A DNA stretch of 45,390 nucleotides. Source: JBBRBB01 sp038206235. Lineage in GTDB: Bacteria; Bacteroidota; Bacteroidia; Chitinophagales; Chitinophagaceae. The first letter of the stretch is position 1. Each line of letters begins with the position of its first letter. The DNA lies in NCBI GenBank assembly GCA_038206235.1, contig JBBRBB010000031.1:1-45390 (forward strand). Reading direction: 5' to 3'. A program made the position numbers and the translations under genes. This document shows, piece after piece, positions 16,993-25,842 of the stretch. The notes beneath the pieces were generated by a model. It had not been told where the DNA came from. It saw nothing but the letters and a program-made list of their open reading frames with translations, and did no database searches.

Positions 16993-18960
16993 ATGAAACG
17001 CATATTATTTTTCGCTTTGATTCTTTCTGTTGCCTTGGTTGCATTCGTCTTGCCAATTTCAAAAACAATTACTGGTAAAATTTCTGATGCCAAAGGTAAC
17101 CCGATTCCTTATGTTACTCTAACAGTTAAAGGAACAAAAACTTCTGTTGTATCAGACGCAAATGGAAATTTTAAAATTACTGTTGCTGATGAAAAAGCAG
17201 TGCTGGTTTTTTCTGCAATTGGCTATGAAACCAAAGAAGTAAAAATTGGAAGCAGCAATATTGTGAATGTTGTTTTGAAAATTTCGAAACAAAAATTGCA
17301 GGAAGTTGTAACTATTGGCAAAGAAGAAGAGATTGAGTATGACAGAGCGTATATTGCTCCGTCTCTCAATAAATCAAAAATGGTATATGGCTATGCTCCG
17401 GGAACCAATGCCAATTTTGCCATGCCTCCCATTGCAAAAGATGAAGAATTTAAAAAAGATTTTGATGGTGATGGCAAACCCGATATTGATGACTCCTGGC
17501 GCTACAACAACAATTTCAACACAGAAGGTTACGACCACATTGTTGAAAATCCATTTTTAAAAGTAAACGATAATCCTTTATCAACTTTTTCTATTGATGT
17601 GGATGCAGCTTCATACAGCAATGTGCGCCGCTTTATTACTGATGGTCAGTTACCACCTGCAGGCGCAGTGCGTATTGAAGAGCTCATCAATTATTTTTCT
17701 TATCAATATCCGCAACCAACTAATAATGAGCCTTTCAGCATAAATACAGAAATATCAGATTGTCCCTGGAATGCAAAACATAAATTAGTGTTGATTGGCT
17801 TGCAGGGCAAAATAATTCCATACAATAATTTGCCTGCATCAAACCTTGTATTTCTTGTTGATGTTAGCGGAAGCATGGAAGATCCAAATAAATTACCTCT
17901 TGTGCAGTCATCATTAAAATTATTGGTTGACCAGTTGCGTCCGCAGGATAAAGTTGCACTCGTGGTATATGCTGGTAATGCAGGCTTGGTGTTATCATCA
18001 ACCAGTGGTGATAATAAAACAAAAATCAAAGAAGCGATTTCACAATTAGAAGCAGGCGGCTCAACTGCTGGCGGAGCGGGCATTCAGCTTGCTTATAAAA
18101 TTGCCAAAGAAAATTTTGTAACAAACGGCAATAACCGTGTAATACTTTGCACTGATGGTGATTTTAATGTAGGACTGAGCAGTGATGATGAGCTTGAAAA
18201 TCTGATTGAAGAAAAAAGAAAGTCAGGAATTTTTTTAACGGTGCTTGGTTATGGAATGGGAAATTACCAGGATGCAAAAATGCAAAAGCTTGCAGATAAA
18301 GGCAATGGTAATCATGCATACATTGATGGATTGAATGAAGCAAAAAAAGTATTGGTGAATGAATTTGGCGGGACACTTTTTACTATTGCAAAAGATGTAA
18401 AACTGCAGATAGAATTTAATCCTGAAAAAGTTCAGGGATACAGGTTGATTGGTTATGAAAACAGGATGCTTGCGAAAGAAGATTTTAATAACGATTTGAA
18501 AGATGCAGGTGAATTGGGCAGCGGACATACGGTAACTGCTTTGTATGAAATAGTTCCAACAGGAATAAAGGATAATGTATTTGATAGTGTTGATGATTTG
18601 CGTTATCAATATGTGCCTAAAAACAAATCAAGTAATGACTTTACGGGCGAAATACTTTTTGTAAAATTTCGTTACAAGCAGCCTGACGGTGAAGTAAGTA
18701 AACTATTACAATATTCTTTGAGTGATAAACAAATTTCGTTGAACAACGCATCAAACAATTTTCGTTTTGCTGCTGCGGTCGCAGAGTTTGGAATGTTGCT
18801 AAGAGATTCAAAATACAAAGGCAACGGAAATTTTGATTTTGTTGAAAAGCTTGCAACACAAGCAAGGGGAGAAGATGAACAAGGGTACAGAACAGAGTTT
18901 ATAAAGCTTGTGCAGGAAGCGGCGTTGTTGAAGAAGGATGTGGCGGTGAATGCAGAATAA
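16993..18960 (+). CDS. YfbK-like von Willebrand factor A protein with CarboxypepD_reg domain
   Basis: 655 residues. It has a signal peptide (about 1-22) and a carboxypeptidase-regulatory-like domain (about 24-100) ending in KLQEVVTIGKEEE. The YfbK-type N-terminal domain (about 180-275) carries NPLSTFSIDVDAASYSNVRRFI. The VWA domain (about 280-450) has an intact MIDAS DVSGS at 290-294 and CTDGDFNVGLSS. The C-terminal DUF3520 region (about 470-640) contains SGHTVTALYEIVP and DFTGEILFVKFRYKQPDG. It is exported and probably binds protein partners through the metal site. It is predicted to be co-transcribed with the upstream 4-Cys gene, divergent from the ECF sigma operon whose partner protein shares the same regulatory-like domain. 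Confidence 0.9.
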   Translation: MKRILFFALILSVALVAFVLPISKTITGKISDAKGNPIPYVTLTVKGTKTSVVSDANGNFKITVADEKAVLVFSAIGYETKEVKIGSSNIVNVVLKISKQKLQEVVTIGKEEEIEYDRAYIAPSLNKSKMVYGYAPGTNANFAMPPIAKDEEFKKDFDGDGKPDIDDSWRYNNNFNTEGYDHIVENPFLKVNDNPLSTFSIDVDAASYSNVRRFITDGQLPPAGAVRIEELINYFSYQYPQPTNNEPFSINTEISDCPWNAKHKLVLIGLQGKIIPYNNLPASNLVFLVDVSGSMEDPNKLPLVQSSLKLLVDQLRPQDKVALVVYAGNAGLVLSSTSGDNKTKIKEAISQLEAGGSTAGGAGIQLAYKIAKENFVTNGNNRVILCTDGDFNVGLSSDDELENLIEEKRKSGIFLTVLGYGMGNYQDAKMQKLADKGNGNHAYIDGLNEAKKVLVNEFGGTLFTIAKDVKLQIEFNPEKVQGYRLIGYENRMLAKEDFNNDLKDAGELGSGHTVTALYEIVPTGIKDNVFDSVDDLRYQYVPKNKSSNDFTGEILFVKFRYKQPDGEVSKLLQYSLSDKQISLNNASNNFRFAAAVAEFGMLLRDSKYKGNGNFDFVEKLATQARGEDEQGYRTEFIKLVQEAALLKKDVAVNAE

Positions 18961-19077
18961 CTGTAAAAGCTTATGAATTTGTTGCAAGTAAGCATCAGTT
19001 GTAAACATGCCGCAATGTTCTTCCTAAGGCACGAAGCAATACAGAGGAAACATCGCGGGGAAGGAGTTTTTTGTCGT

Positions 19078-20006
19078 TTAGTCATTGCTTCCCAAAAAGT
19101 ATATGGAATGCAATGGAAGCATATTTTTGTCATCATCTGTTAATTTGTTATAGAACTCCTGCCATAATGAAATGAAATTATCAATGTCTAAAAGTTTTAT
19201 GTGTCTATGACTTTCTCTTGCAGAACGTTCTGATTCAGATGTGAAATAACCTGACGTTACAAAAAGTCCTATGTCGCCGTCTTTATTTAGCAGTCCTGTT
19301 AAGCTTCTAATGTCGTCAACGGGCACTGTCGCATCTGGTCTATGTTTCACTTGAACTTTTAGTCGTGGCGATGTCGCACCAAGTGGGTCATTATAAGCAA
19401 CTATGTCTAAACCACCGTCTTTACCTTTTGGTGAAATAAATGGAGTGTGATAATTCATTGCTCTTAGTAATGCAGCCACCATGTCTTGAAATTCATAAGC
19501 ATTTTTACTTCGGATGAAATCTTTTATGCCAGCAATCGCTTGCTCTTCTAATAAATCAAGATGTGCTTTTTGTGTCTGCGTTTTATTTTCATCAAGTTCT
19601 GTAGGTTCTTCTTCAGTTTCCTTACCTTTTTTTGGTTTAGATTCTTTATTATCTGCAGCCCAATTTCGATAGAGTTGTGATGCAGTTTCAAGAAGCTTAG
19701 CAGGTCCAAGTTTTATAGCTTTTTCTCCTTCTTCTGTCAAATACCAAACGCCTTTATTTTTTCTTAAAAATCCTGCTTTGATACCGTCAATTGTATAGAA
19801 GTGTAAAATTGATTCCCACCTAATATATCCTGTCCTTTCATAAACTTGTTTTTCCCAATCTGTTAACTCAACAGTGTTTCTTATTTTGTCGATTACTTGT
19901 TTACCTGGAAGTTGTCCACCTGCTTCTTTAAGAATATTAAATGTCGCAACATTGTCTTGGCTGCCGACCTTTTTGAAGGAGCTAATTTTTCTAATTCTTT
20001 ATCCAT
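19078..20006 (-). pseudogene. mrr: Mrr-type restriction endonuclease, frameshifted near the start
   Basis: The catalytic C-terminus (19078-19740) carries FQDMVAALLRAMNYHTPFISPKGKDGGLDIVAY and LKVQVKHR, the GxDGGxDI...QxKH form of the PD-(D/E)xK nuclease site. The same frame continues upstream without an ATG through an Mrr N-terminal winged-helix domain (DNVATFNILKEAGGQLPGKQVIDKI, WEKQVYERTGYIRWES, KNKGVWYLTEEG) to about 19996. The only good start, ATG at 20006 (MDKELEKLAPS), is in another frame. Adding one base near 19972-19982 (TTCAAAAAGG on the minus strand) joins them into the expected LAPFKKVGSQDNVATF. So this is either a one-base-deleted nuclease or a sequencing error. Mrr-like enzymes cut modified DNA. 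The gene and the next one share an attC-like spacer. Confidence 0.75.
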
Positions 20007-20040
20007 TTGTCTAATTGTATGATGTCACCTTAAAATTACT

Positions 20041-20137
20041 GCCAACGTTCGGTAAGAACTAAAGCTGATAAGAATTACAACTGCTGAAGTTGCGCCGTTT
20101 CTGCCCCGCTTGCAGCAATACTTTTGTTGTGTGTAGT
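20041..20137. other. attC-like structured spacer (site A)
   Basis: About 97 bp lie between the secreted-protein gene and the Mrr gene. On the minus strand the spacer starts with ACACAAC right after the upstream stop, contains CAACAAAAGTATTGCTGCA and a CAAC...GTTG hairpin, and ends at CCGAACGTTGGC shortly before the Mrr start. End motifs, length and position resemble an integron attC site. A related 3' flank (hairpin 39383-39399) follows the HTH gene at 39419. No integrase is present in the window. Confidence 0.4.
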
Positions 20138-20776
20138 TTATTTTGTCTCCACAGCTTTGTCGCAACTAAAGTCAGTCCACAATTGATTTAGGCTTTGCCA
20201 AATATTGTCGCTATATCCCTTGGGTGATATTTCGTTAAAGATGAAAGTCTTATTTTGTCCTGAACAAGATTTTAGATGAACGATACAGTTTAGTGTTATT
20301 GGTTTTTGCTCCATATAGTCAAGCATATAAATCGTCCCACGAAAAGTTCTTAAATCTCCTTTATCTGTTTTCACTTTTTTAATTTCTGTTTTTACTGGGA
20401 CTAATTTGTCGGCTGAGATTTTACGTGGCACAATGTTTCTACCAACAAGTCCTGTGTAATATGCTTTTAAATTATTTTCTACAATCTTTGAATTTGTCTT
20501 TGGTGTGTTGTCTAAGTACCACAAAAAAGCGTATGTCCAATATTCATCAGTTTTTACGTTGCCCCAGTTTGGTGTAAATCTAATGTCCTCAACACCTTTG
20601 TAAGGAATTTGAGGGGCAAATTCTATTGGAATTAAAAAACGTTCAACGTCCCAACCTTTCGGAAAGTTAAGATTGTAGGGTGCATTCCATTTAGTGCCGT
20701 CAAATTCAACTTTTGGAATCTGTCCAAATGAGTTTAAATAAAATAGGCAAAACAGCGCGATTATAACATTTTTCAT
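20138..20776 (-). CDS. Secreted hypothetical protein
   Basis: 212 residues from the ATG at 20776, which starts a clean signal peptide (MKNVIIALFCLFYLNSFGQ). An ATG five codons upstream is also possible. The mature part has aromatic-rich segments (FDGTKWNAPYNLNFPKGWDVERF, DEYWTYAFLWYLDNTP) and a likely beta-rich second half (TFRGTIYMLDYMEQKPITLNCIVHLKSC). I do not recognise a family with confidence. It appears to be a periplasmic or surface protein. With Mrr it forms a small accessory patch separated by attC-like sequence. Confidence 0.7.
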   Translation of the reverse strand: MKNVIIALFCLFYLNSFGQIPKVEFDGTKWNAPYNLNFPKGWDVERFLIPIEFAPQIPYKGVEDIRFTPNWGNVKTDEYWTYAFLWYLDNTPKTNSKIVENNLKAYYTGLVGRNIVPRKISADKLVPVKTEIKKVKTDKGDLRTFRGTIYMLDYMEQKPITLNCIVHLKSCSGQNKTFIFNEISPKGYSDNIWQSLNQLWTDFSCDKAVETK

Positions 20777-20791
20777 TTTATGATTTTGCAT

Positions 20792-21124
20792 GTTTGATTT
20801 GTCATTTTAAATTACACAAAAATTTTGTGTTCATTCTCATACATTTAGCTCACGTTATGCATTGTTTTTTTATTGCGACAATACAACCTCCTTCCCAACC
20901 TCAATCAACAAATCAAATGACTGTAATACCTTCTTCATCCATCTTATCAATTTAAACTAATCATACATTTCTTCCCATCAATCCCATCCATCAAAACACT
21001 TTAATACTCTTCCTCTTTCTTTTTCCTATAAAATAAAATGTTTTTACACTATTTCTGTTCAGCAATGATAATGAATAAAATATTTTTATGGCATTGCTGC
21101 CCAGTAATTGCATTAAGCGGAAGA
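20792..21124. other. Spacer with no recognised gene
   Basis: About 330 bp without a convincing gene. Minus-strand CATAACGTGAGC at about 20850-20862 resembles a cassette boundary like the one at 20041. A 22-codon ORF on the minus strand (20883-20951 region, MKKVLQSF...) is too short to support. The rest is AT-rich and featureless to me. Confidence 0.4.
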
Positions 21125-21152
21125 AGAGCCACCAATAATAAGATGGCTCTTG
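21125..21152 (-). terminator. Hairpin behind the dienelactone hydrolase gene
   Basis: A perfect 8-bp stem (AAGAGCCA and TGGCTCTT) with a 12-nt loop, 14 bp past the stop of the hydrolase gene. There is no clear T-run, so it is a probable rather than canonical intrinsic terminator. Confidence 0.5.
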
Positions 21153-21166
21153 AAGTTAATTAAATT

Positions 21167-22006
21167 TTACCTCATCCTCTCCCTCACAAACGCATCCACT
21201 TTTTTGTACGCATCTTCGGTTGCATCTTTATCATAGATGGGGTTGCTTGGGTTTGCAAAGGCATGGTCTGCATCATAAGAATACACCGTAAGTTTTTTGC
21301 CGGCCTTTTCCATATTCTCTTTAAACTCGTCAACAACTTTTTGGTTTATCCATTCATCTTTTTTTGCAAACAACCCAAGCACATCGCAATTTAATTTTTT
21401 TAAACGGTCAATATTTGTTTCAGGCTGGCCGTAAAACATAATACAACCTGCCACCTGGCTGCCGCCTTCAATTGCTGTTTGCAAGCTCCAGCCGCCGCCA
21501 AAGCACCAGCCAATCGTAAATACTTTTGCTTTGCCCCCAACATGTGTGTAAGCGCCTTTTATAATTGCCAATGCCCTGTCTGTATTTACCTGCTGCATAT
21601 ATTTAGATGCATCTTCTTTTGTGGTGGCTACTTTGTTTTCGTAGAGGTCGAGAGCTAATACATTCAACCCAAATTCTGTTGAAAACTTTTCACATTCTTG
21701 TTTTATATAGTCATTCAATCCCCACCATTCGTGAATTACGAGCAGGTAATAATTCGTAGGTCTTTCAGATGGAACAAAATAGCCATGAGCATCTTTGCCA
21801 TCGGATGCCTTGAAAGTTACATCATGCCCTGTTTTGCTTTCATAAACAAAGGGCAGCGGGTCATCATGAAAAGAAACAAAGGAAGCCTTGTTTCCATTCA
21901 TGGCAAACCGGTCAGTGGCAGAAGGAGTACAGCAACTCATTTTCACTTGTGTTTTTGCGCAAAGGCAAATTAACATAACCAATAGAAATAATTGCAACTT
22001 TTTCAT
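21167..22006 (-). CDS. Dienelactone hydrolase family protein, exported
   Basis: A 279-residue alpha/beta hydrolase. The catalytic triad of the family is visible: Cys168 in FTIGWCFGGGW, Asp217 in FAKKDEWI and His248 in YDADHAFANPSN, with the supporting Glu93 in VIHEWWGLND. The N-terminus is a signal peptide (MKKLQLFLLVMLICLCAKTQ), so the enzyme should act in the periplasm, unlike the cytoplasmic chlorocatechol enzymes. Two cysteines follow closely (CC at 25-26), but no clear lipobox is present. The substrate is unknown; carboxylic ester or lactone hydrolysis is expected. Single gene, followed by a hairpin. Confidence 0.9.
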   Translation of the reverse strand: MKKLQLFLLVMLICLCAKTQVKMSCCTPSATDRFAMNGNKASFVSFHDDPLPFVYESKTGHDVTFKASDGKDAHGYFVPSERPTNYYLLVIHEWWGLNDYIKQECEKFSTEFGLNVLALDLYENKVATTKEDASKYMQQVNTDRALAIIKGAYTHVGGKAKVFTIGWCFGGGWSLQTAIEGGSQVAGCIMFYGQPETNIDRLKKLNCDVLGLFAKKDEWINQKVVDEFKENMEKAGKKLTVYSYDADHAFANPSNPIYDKDATEDAYKKVDAFVRERMR

Positions 22007-22122
22007 AATACAAGTTTTAATTTGATAAAATAAATTTCAGGAAAGTACAAATTTAAAAATGATGTTTCATAAGTTCTTTTCCACCGAAAAATAATGCAAT
22101 TTTTTTACAACAGGATTCGCTG

Positions 22123-22130
22123 TATTTTTG
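22123..22130 (+). promoter_or_regulatory. Candidate -7 box TATTTTTG for pyrG
   Basis: Matches the Bacteroidota TAnnTTTG box and would give a leader of about 130 nt that contains the ACAAAGACAC hairpin at 22179-22231. No clear -33 TTG is seen. Confidence 0.4.
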
Positions 22131-22178
22131 TATGACCTCTGAGATTTTTTTCTTCTCCCCGGTCAAAAATTTTTTTTA

Positions 22179-22231
22179 GCCGCGAAGGCACAAAGAGTTT
22201 AAGAAATTTTGTGTCTTGGTGTCTTTGTGGC
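22179..22231. repeat. ACAAAGACAC-type inverted repeat
   Basis: The arms GCCGCGAAGGCACAAAG and CTTGGTGTCTTTGTGGC pair imperfectly around an AT-rich loop in the pyrG leader. A single arm of the same family is found at 33199-33224 (ACCACAAAGACACTAAGGCA). This word is widespread in intergenic DNA of several bacterial groups. Confidence 0.7.
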
Positions 22232-22267
22232 ATTTAAAAATTATCAGTCAACCAATCGTCAATAAAT

Positions 22268-23917
22268 ATGGCTAAATATATTTTTGTAACCGGCGGTGTA
22301 ACCAGCAGTTTGGGCAAGGGAATTATTGCCGCATCTCTTGCAAAACTCCTGCAGGCAAGGGGTCTTAGCGTTACTATACAAAAGTTTGACCCTTACATTA
22401 ATGTTGACCCGGGCACATTAAATCCATACGAACATGGCGAATGTTATGTTACGGAAGATGGCGCCGAAACAGACCTTGACCTTGGTCACTATGAGCGTTT
22501 TTTAAACATCTACACTTCGCAGGCGAATAATGTAACTACCGGCAAAATTTATCAAACGGTGATTAACCGTGAAAGAGCCGGAGATTTTCTTGGCAAAACC
22601 GTACAGGTGATTCCGCATATAACAGATGAAATAAAAAAACGCATGCTGCTGCTTGGCAGAGATGGCAAATATGATATTGTAATCACCGAAATCGGCGGCA
22701 CAGTTGGTGATATTGAAAGTCTTCCCTTTATTGAAGCTGTTCGTCAAATTCAATGGGAGTTGCCGGATGATGATGTGGTGGTGGTGCATTTAACACTGAT
22801 ACCTTACCTGCGTGCAGCGAAAGAATTAAAAACAAAACCCACACAGCATAGTGTAAAAACATTGAGTGAAACGGGAGTGCATCCTGATATTCTTGTATGC
22901 AGAACAGAAGAACCTTTAGGGAATGACATAAAGCGTAAAGTGGCTCTGTTTTGTAATGTAAAAACCGAAGCAGTAATTGAGGCGCTTGATGTGCCTACAA
23001 TTTACGAAGTGCCCGTAGCTATGTTGCACGAAAAGCTTGATATTATTTGTTTGCGCAAATTGAATATAACAAACTATAGTGAACCTGAACTGGATAAGTG
23101 GAAACAATTTTTGGATAAGCTGAAATATCCGAAAGGAAAAATTACTGTAGGCTTAATTGGAAAATATGTGGAGCTGCAGGATGCGTACAAATCAATTCTC
23201 GAAAGCTTTATACATGCAGGCGCAATGAACGAAGTAAAAGTTCAGGTGGTAAATGTGCACAGTGAATTTATAACTGAAGAAAATGTTGCAGAAAAATTTG
23301 AAGGCTTAGACGGACTGCTTGTTGCTCCCGGTTTTGGTAACCGTGGTACTGAAGGAAAGATAATCGCTGTGCAATATGCACGTGAAAATAGATTGCCTTT
23401 TTTTGGTATTTGTCTCGGTCTGCAAATGGCAGTGATTGAATTTGCAAAAAATATTTTGGGATTGAAGGAAGCGCACTCAACTGAAATGAATACGCATACA
23501 CCCCACCCTGTTATTAATATGATGGAAGAGCAGAAGCGAATTACGATGATGGGCGGAACCATGCGTTTGGGTTCGTATCCATGCGAAATAAAAGCCGGTA
23601 CTCTTGCGCATCATATATACGGAACTGATGAAATTAACGAAAGACATCGCCACCGCTATGAATTCAATAATCAATACTTAGAACAATTTGAAAGTAATGG
23701 AATGATTGCCAGCGGAATTAATCCTGCTACGAGTTTGGTTGAAATAATGGAAGTTGTAAATCATCCATTCTTTATTGGCGTTCAGTATCATCCTGAATTG
23801 AAAAGCACGGTTGAAAATCCGGCGCCTTTATTTGTACATTTTGTAGCAGCGGCCAAAAAATATAATGAGCATAAAGGCTCTGTAAAGAATGCTCTGCTTC
23901 AAAGTGAGTTGATATAG
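22268..23917 (+). CDS. pyrG: CTP synthase
   Basis: A 549-residue glutamine-dependent CTP synthase, which converts UTP to CTP with ATP and glutamine in the cytoplasm. The synthetase domain (about 1-270) starts MAKYIFVTGGVTSSLGKGI with the P-loop, followed by DPYINVDPGTLNPYEHGE and EIGGTVGDIESLPF. The class I glutamine amidotransferase domain (about 290-540) has FFGICLGLQMAVIEF with the nucleophilic Cys, and VQYHPELKS with the His/Glu pair. Full length for the family. It starts alone after a structured leader. The next gene is convergent, only 7 bp away. Confidence 0.97.
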   Translation: MAKYIFVTGGVTSSLGKGIIAASLAKLLQARGLSVTIQKFDPYINVDPGTLNPYEHGECYVTEDGAETDLDLGHYERFLNIYTSQANNVTTGKIYQTVINRERAGDFLGKTVQVIPHITDEIKKRMLLLGRDGKYDIVITEIGGTVGDIESLPFIEAVRQIQWELPDDDVVVVHLTLIPYLRAAKELKTKPTQHSVKTLSETGVHPDILVCRTEEPLGNDIKRKVALFCNVKTEAVIEALDVPTIYEVPVAMLHEKLDIICLRKLNITNYSEPELDKWKQFLDKLKYPKGKITVGLIGKYVELQDAYKSILESFIHAGAMNEVKVQVVNVHSEFITEENVAEKFEGLDGLLVAPGFGNRGTEGKIIAVQYARENRLPFFGICLGLQMAVIEFAKNILGLKEAHSTEMNTHTPHPVINMMEEQKRITMMGGTMRLGSYPCEIKAGTLAHHIYGTDEINERHRHRYEFNNQYLEQFESNGMIASGINPATSLVEIMEVVNHPFFIGVQYHPELKSTVENPAPLFVHFVAAAKKYNEHKGSVKNALLQSELI

Positions 23918-23924
23918 TTTTGTT

Positions 23925-24359
23925 TCATGACGTCTCTGAAAGAATTTTTACCGCTTCTTTTGGAGTGATAACGTTGAGATGCTCATCTGCACGGGCATAA
24001 TCTTTCACATTACGGGTAACAAAATAATCCATCAATTTTTCTGAGGCTGCTGAATAATATTGAACAGCATCTTCCACGTCTGAAAAGGAGGAGTGATAGG
24101 CTTTTGTAAGATGCTCTTTAGTGGTTATACATATTTCAACATGCTTCAATAATCTTTGTATTAATTCTATTGCTTTTAGTTTGCCTATTACTTTTTGACT
24201 AAAATACTGAACATTCAAAATAATAGACGGGGATGTATAAAGCCTGATTATTCCATTTACTTCAGCTTCAAACAAAGAAACGCTGTTTTCAAAAAAGGGA
24301 AGTCTTTGCAATAAAACATCCAGAATAATATCTGAGTCTATGAAAATATTATAAGCCAT
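23925..24359 (-). CDS. PIN domain toxin (VapC-like)
   Basis: 144 residues of PIN fold, a Mg-dependent RNase. The acidic residues lie in MAYNIFIDSDIILDVLLQRLPF (Asp8, Asp10 and Asp14), FSDVEDAVQYYSA and FVTRNVKDYARA. The family is a stand-alone VapC-type toxin that cleaves tRNA or other RNA. Its start overlaps the antitoxin gene by 11 bp, so the pair is coupled with the antitoxin upstream. It converges on pyrG with a 7-bp gap. Confidence 0.87.
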   Translation of the reverse strand: MAYNIFIDSDIILDVLLQRLPFFENSVSLFEAEVNGIIRLYTSPSIILNVQYFSQKVIGKLKAIELIQRLLKHVEICITTKEHLTKAYHSSFSDVEDAVQYYSAASEKLMDYFVTRNVKDYARADEHLNVITPKEAVKILSETS

Positions 24360-24603
24360 GCTTTTTTTTCAGGTATTCCCATCGAGCATCATCTATATCT
24401 TTATCTGTAAAAGACTTACCAGTTTTAAGTGCCCCAATTAATGCCTTTAAATCTTTTGGGTCTTTTTTTCTTGTGTTATTCTCTGGAATTTTTTCAAAAT
24501 AATTTGAAACCAATTTTGAAACGCTGGTTTTTTTTCTTGCAGCTACTTTTTTCGCTTTCTCCACAGTTTTTTTGTCGAGACTTAGTGTGAGCTTTGTTGT
24601 CAT
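24349..24603 (-). CDS. DUF6364 family antitoxin, ribbon-helix-helix
   Basis: 84 residues from the ATG at 24603. A further upstream start would add MKKQLLY in front, but MTTKLTLSLDKKTVEKAK is the usual start of the family. The N-terminus (KLTLSLDKKTVEKAKKVAARKKTSVSKLVSNYF) is a ribbon-helix-helix DNA-binding fold. The acidic/aromatic C-terminus (FTDKDIDDARWEYLKKKHGL) is the likely toxin-binding arm. It should bind and silence the PIN toxin encoded in the overlapping gene and repress its own operon. Confidence 0.85.
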   Translation of the reverse strand: MTTKLTLSLDKKTVEKAKKVAARKKTSVSKLVSNYFEKIPENNTRKKDPKDLKALIGALKTGKSFTDKDIDDARWEYLKKKHGL

Positions 24604-24728
24604 ATATAAAAGTTGTTTTTTCAAAGATACGTAGTTATGAGGTTATTACGTACTGCAAATTTATCAGAAGCAGACAGCACTTATTGATAGTTATTTACAT
24701 GCTTAAACTTAGAGGCTTAGACTTAGGT

Positions 24729-25680
24729 TTAGTTGCCCTTATAAATAACAACTAATTTGGGATGCTTGAATGAGTCGCTGTAATAGCTTGAACAAAAAAT
24801 CCGGGAAGTATACAGCACTTCGTTGTTAAGTCTGAAGAAGAAACCATAATTGGTATTGGGTGATAACCATTGACTGTACCATATTTGTAACATCAACATT
24901 CAGATCAAGAAAAGACAAAGTGGTAGAAGGAATTACCATTTGCCCATTTGCAGCAACCGATGGTTGATTGAACCAATTTGTTGTTGAAGGTGACCAATCA
25001 GAAGTAACTTGTTGTATAACAAAAGAATTATCGGTTCCATAATTTGCATCTACCATATTCCCTGTTAGCGGATTAGGAGTAGAATATAAAGAAAGGGTAG
25101 CACTTTGAATTGTCGCTGATGAAGGAATAGTGCTTAAATCAAATTTTACTAATTTTCGCAAGGTTACCGGTAAAGAAGATATAGTCCATGTGGCAAGAGA
25201 AATTTCGGGAGTTCCTGATCCTGAATAATCGGCACCATCATAAATACCTAATTGAAATTCATAAGGATTATTAGAGGGGCGTAAATTAAGCGTATCCGTC
25301 GTTAATCCAGGGTTTACTGTTACCGACATTGTATCTACACCCGTGGCTCCATCATTATCTGTTGCCAGTAATTGAAACAGATACGTGCCGGCCTGAAAAT
25401 TAGTTACCGCTGTAGTGGCAGAGCCGGTATAAGCAATATTAGCAGTACCGGGACCAGAAACCTGGCTCCAAACGTAAGCCTCAACAGTTCCATCTGCATC
25501 GGTTGCAGAACCGTTTAGAGTTACATTATCAACGGGCTTTGTAATTGTAAGTGCCGCACCTGCATCTAAAACAGGTGGGTTATTATTTTCGCTGGTAATT
25601 TGATCAACGCTTTTTTGGCATCCTGAAACCATGCAAATCGCTATGCCTGCAGTAATAAGGGGCTTTAAAATTGTTCTCAT
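24729..25680 (-). pseudogene. Lipoprotein with PKD/REJ-like and DNRLRE-like domains, frameshifted near the end
   Basis: The ATG at 25680 starts a lipoprotein signal (MRTILKPLITAGIAICMVSGC) with lipobox VSGC, so an upstream start at 25746 is unlikely. A PKD/REJ-like beta-sandwich follows (about 35-125: ITKPVDNVTLNGSATDADG, LATDNDGATGVDTMSVTV), then a DNRLRE-type domain (about 130-310). The annotated frame ends at 24826 with a foreign tail. Dropping one base near 24864 continues the domain as SPNTNYGFFFRLNNEVLYTS... and ends at 24729 with HPKLVVIYKGN, the expected DNRLRE finish. So the gene carries a one-base insertion or a sequencing error. It is a surface or periplasmic protein of carbohydrate/adhesin type; function unknown. 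Confidence 0.75.
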
Positions 25681-25842
25681 AAGCGTGCGAATATATAAAA
25701 TGTATTTCAGACTAAAGTATTCCTTTTTTAAAAAAGAAAGATGCATTAAACCATCTCTGCTTCCATCATCATAAATTTTACTAAATACATATTAGTATGT
25801 AAAAACCTTCACTTATTTTCACGCTTCTAAAAATTGCGTTGC

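Noticed and set aside
20883..20951. 22-codon minus-strand ORF starting MKKVLQSFDLLIEVG
   Set aside because: Too short and with no terminator, ribosome site or other support.
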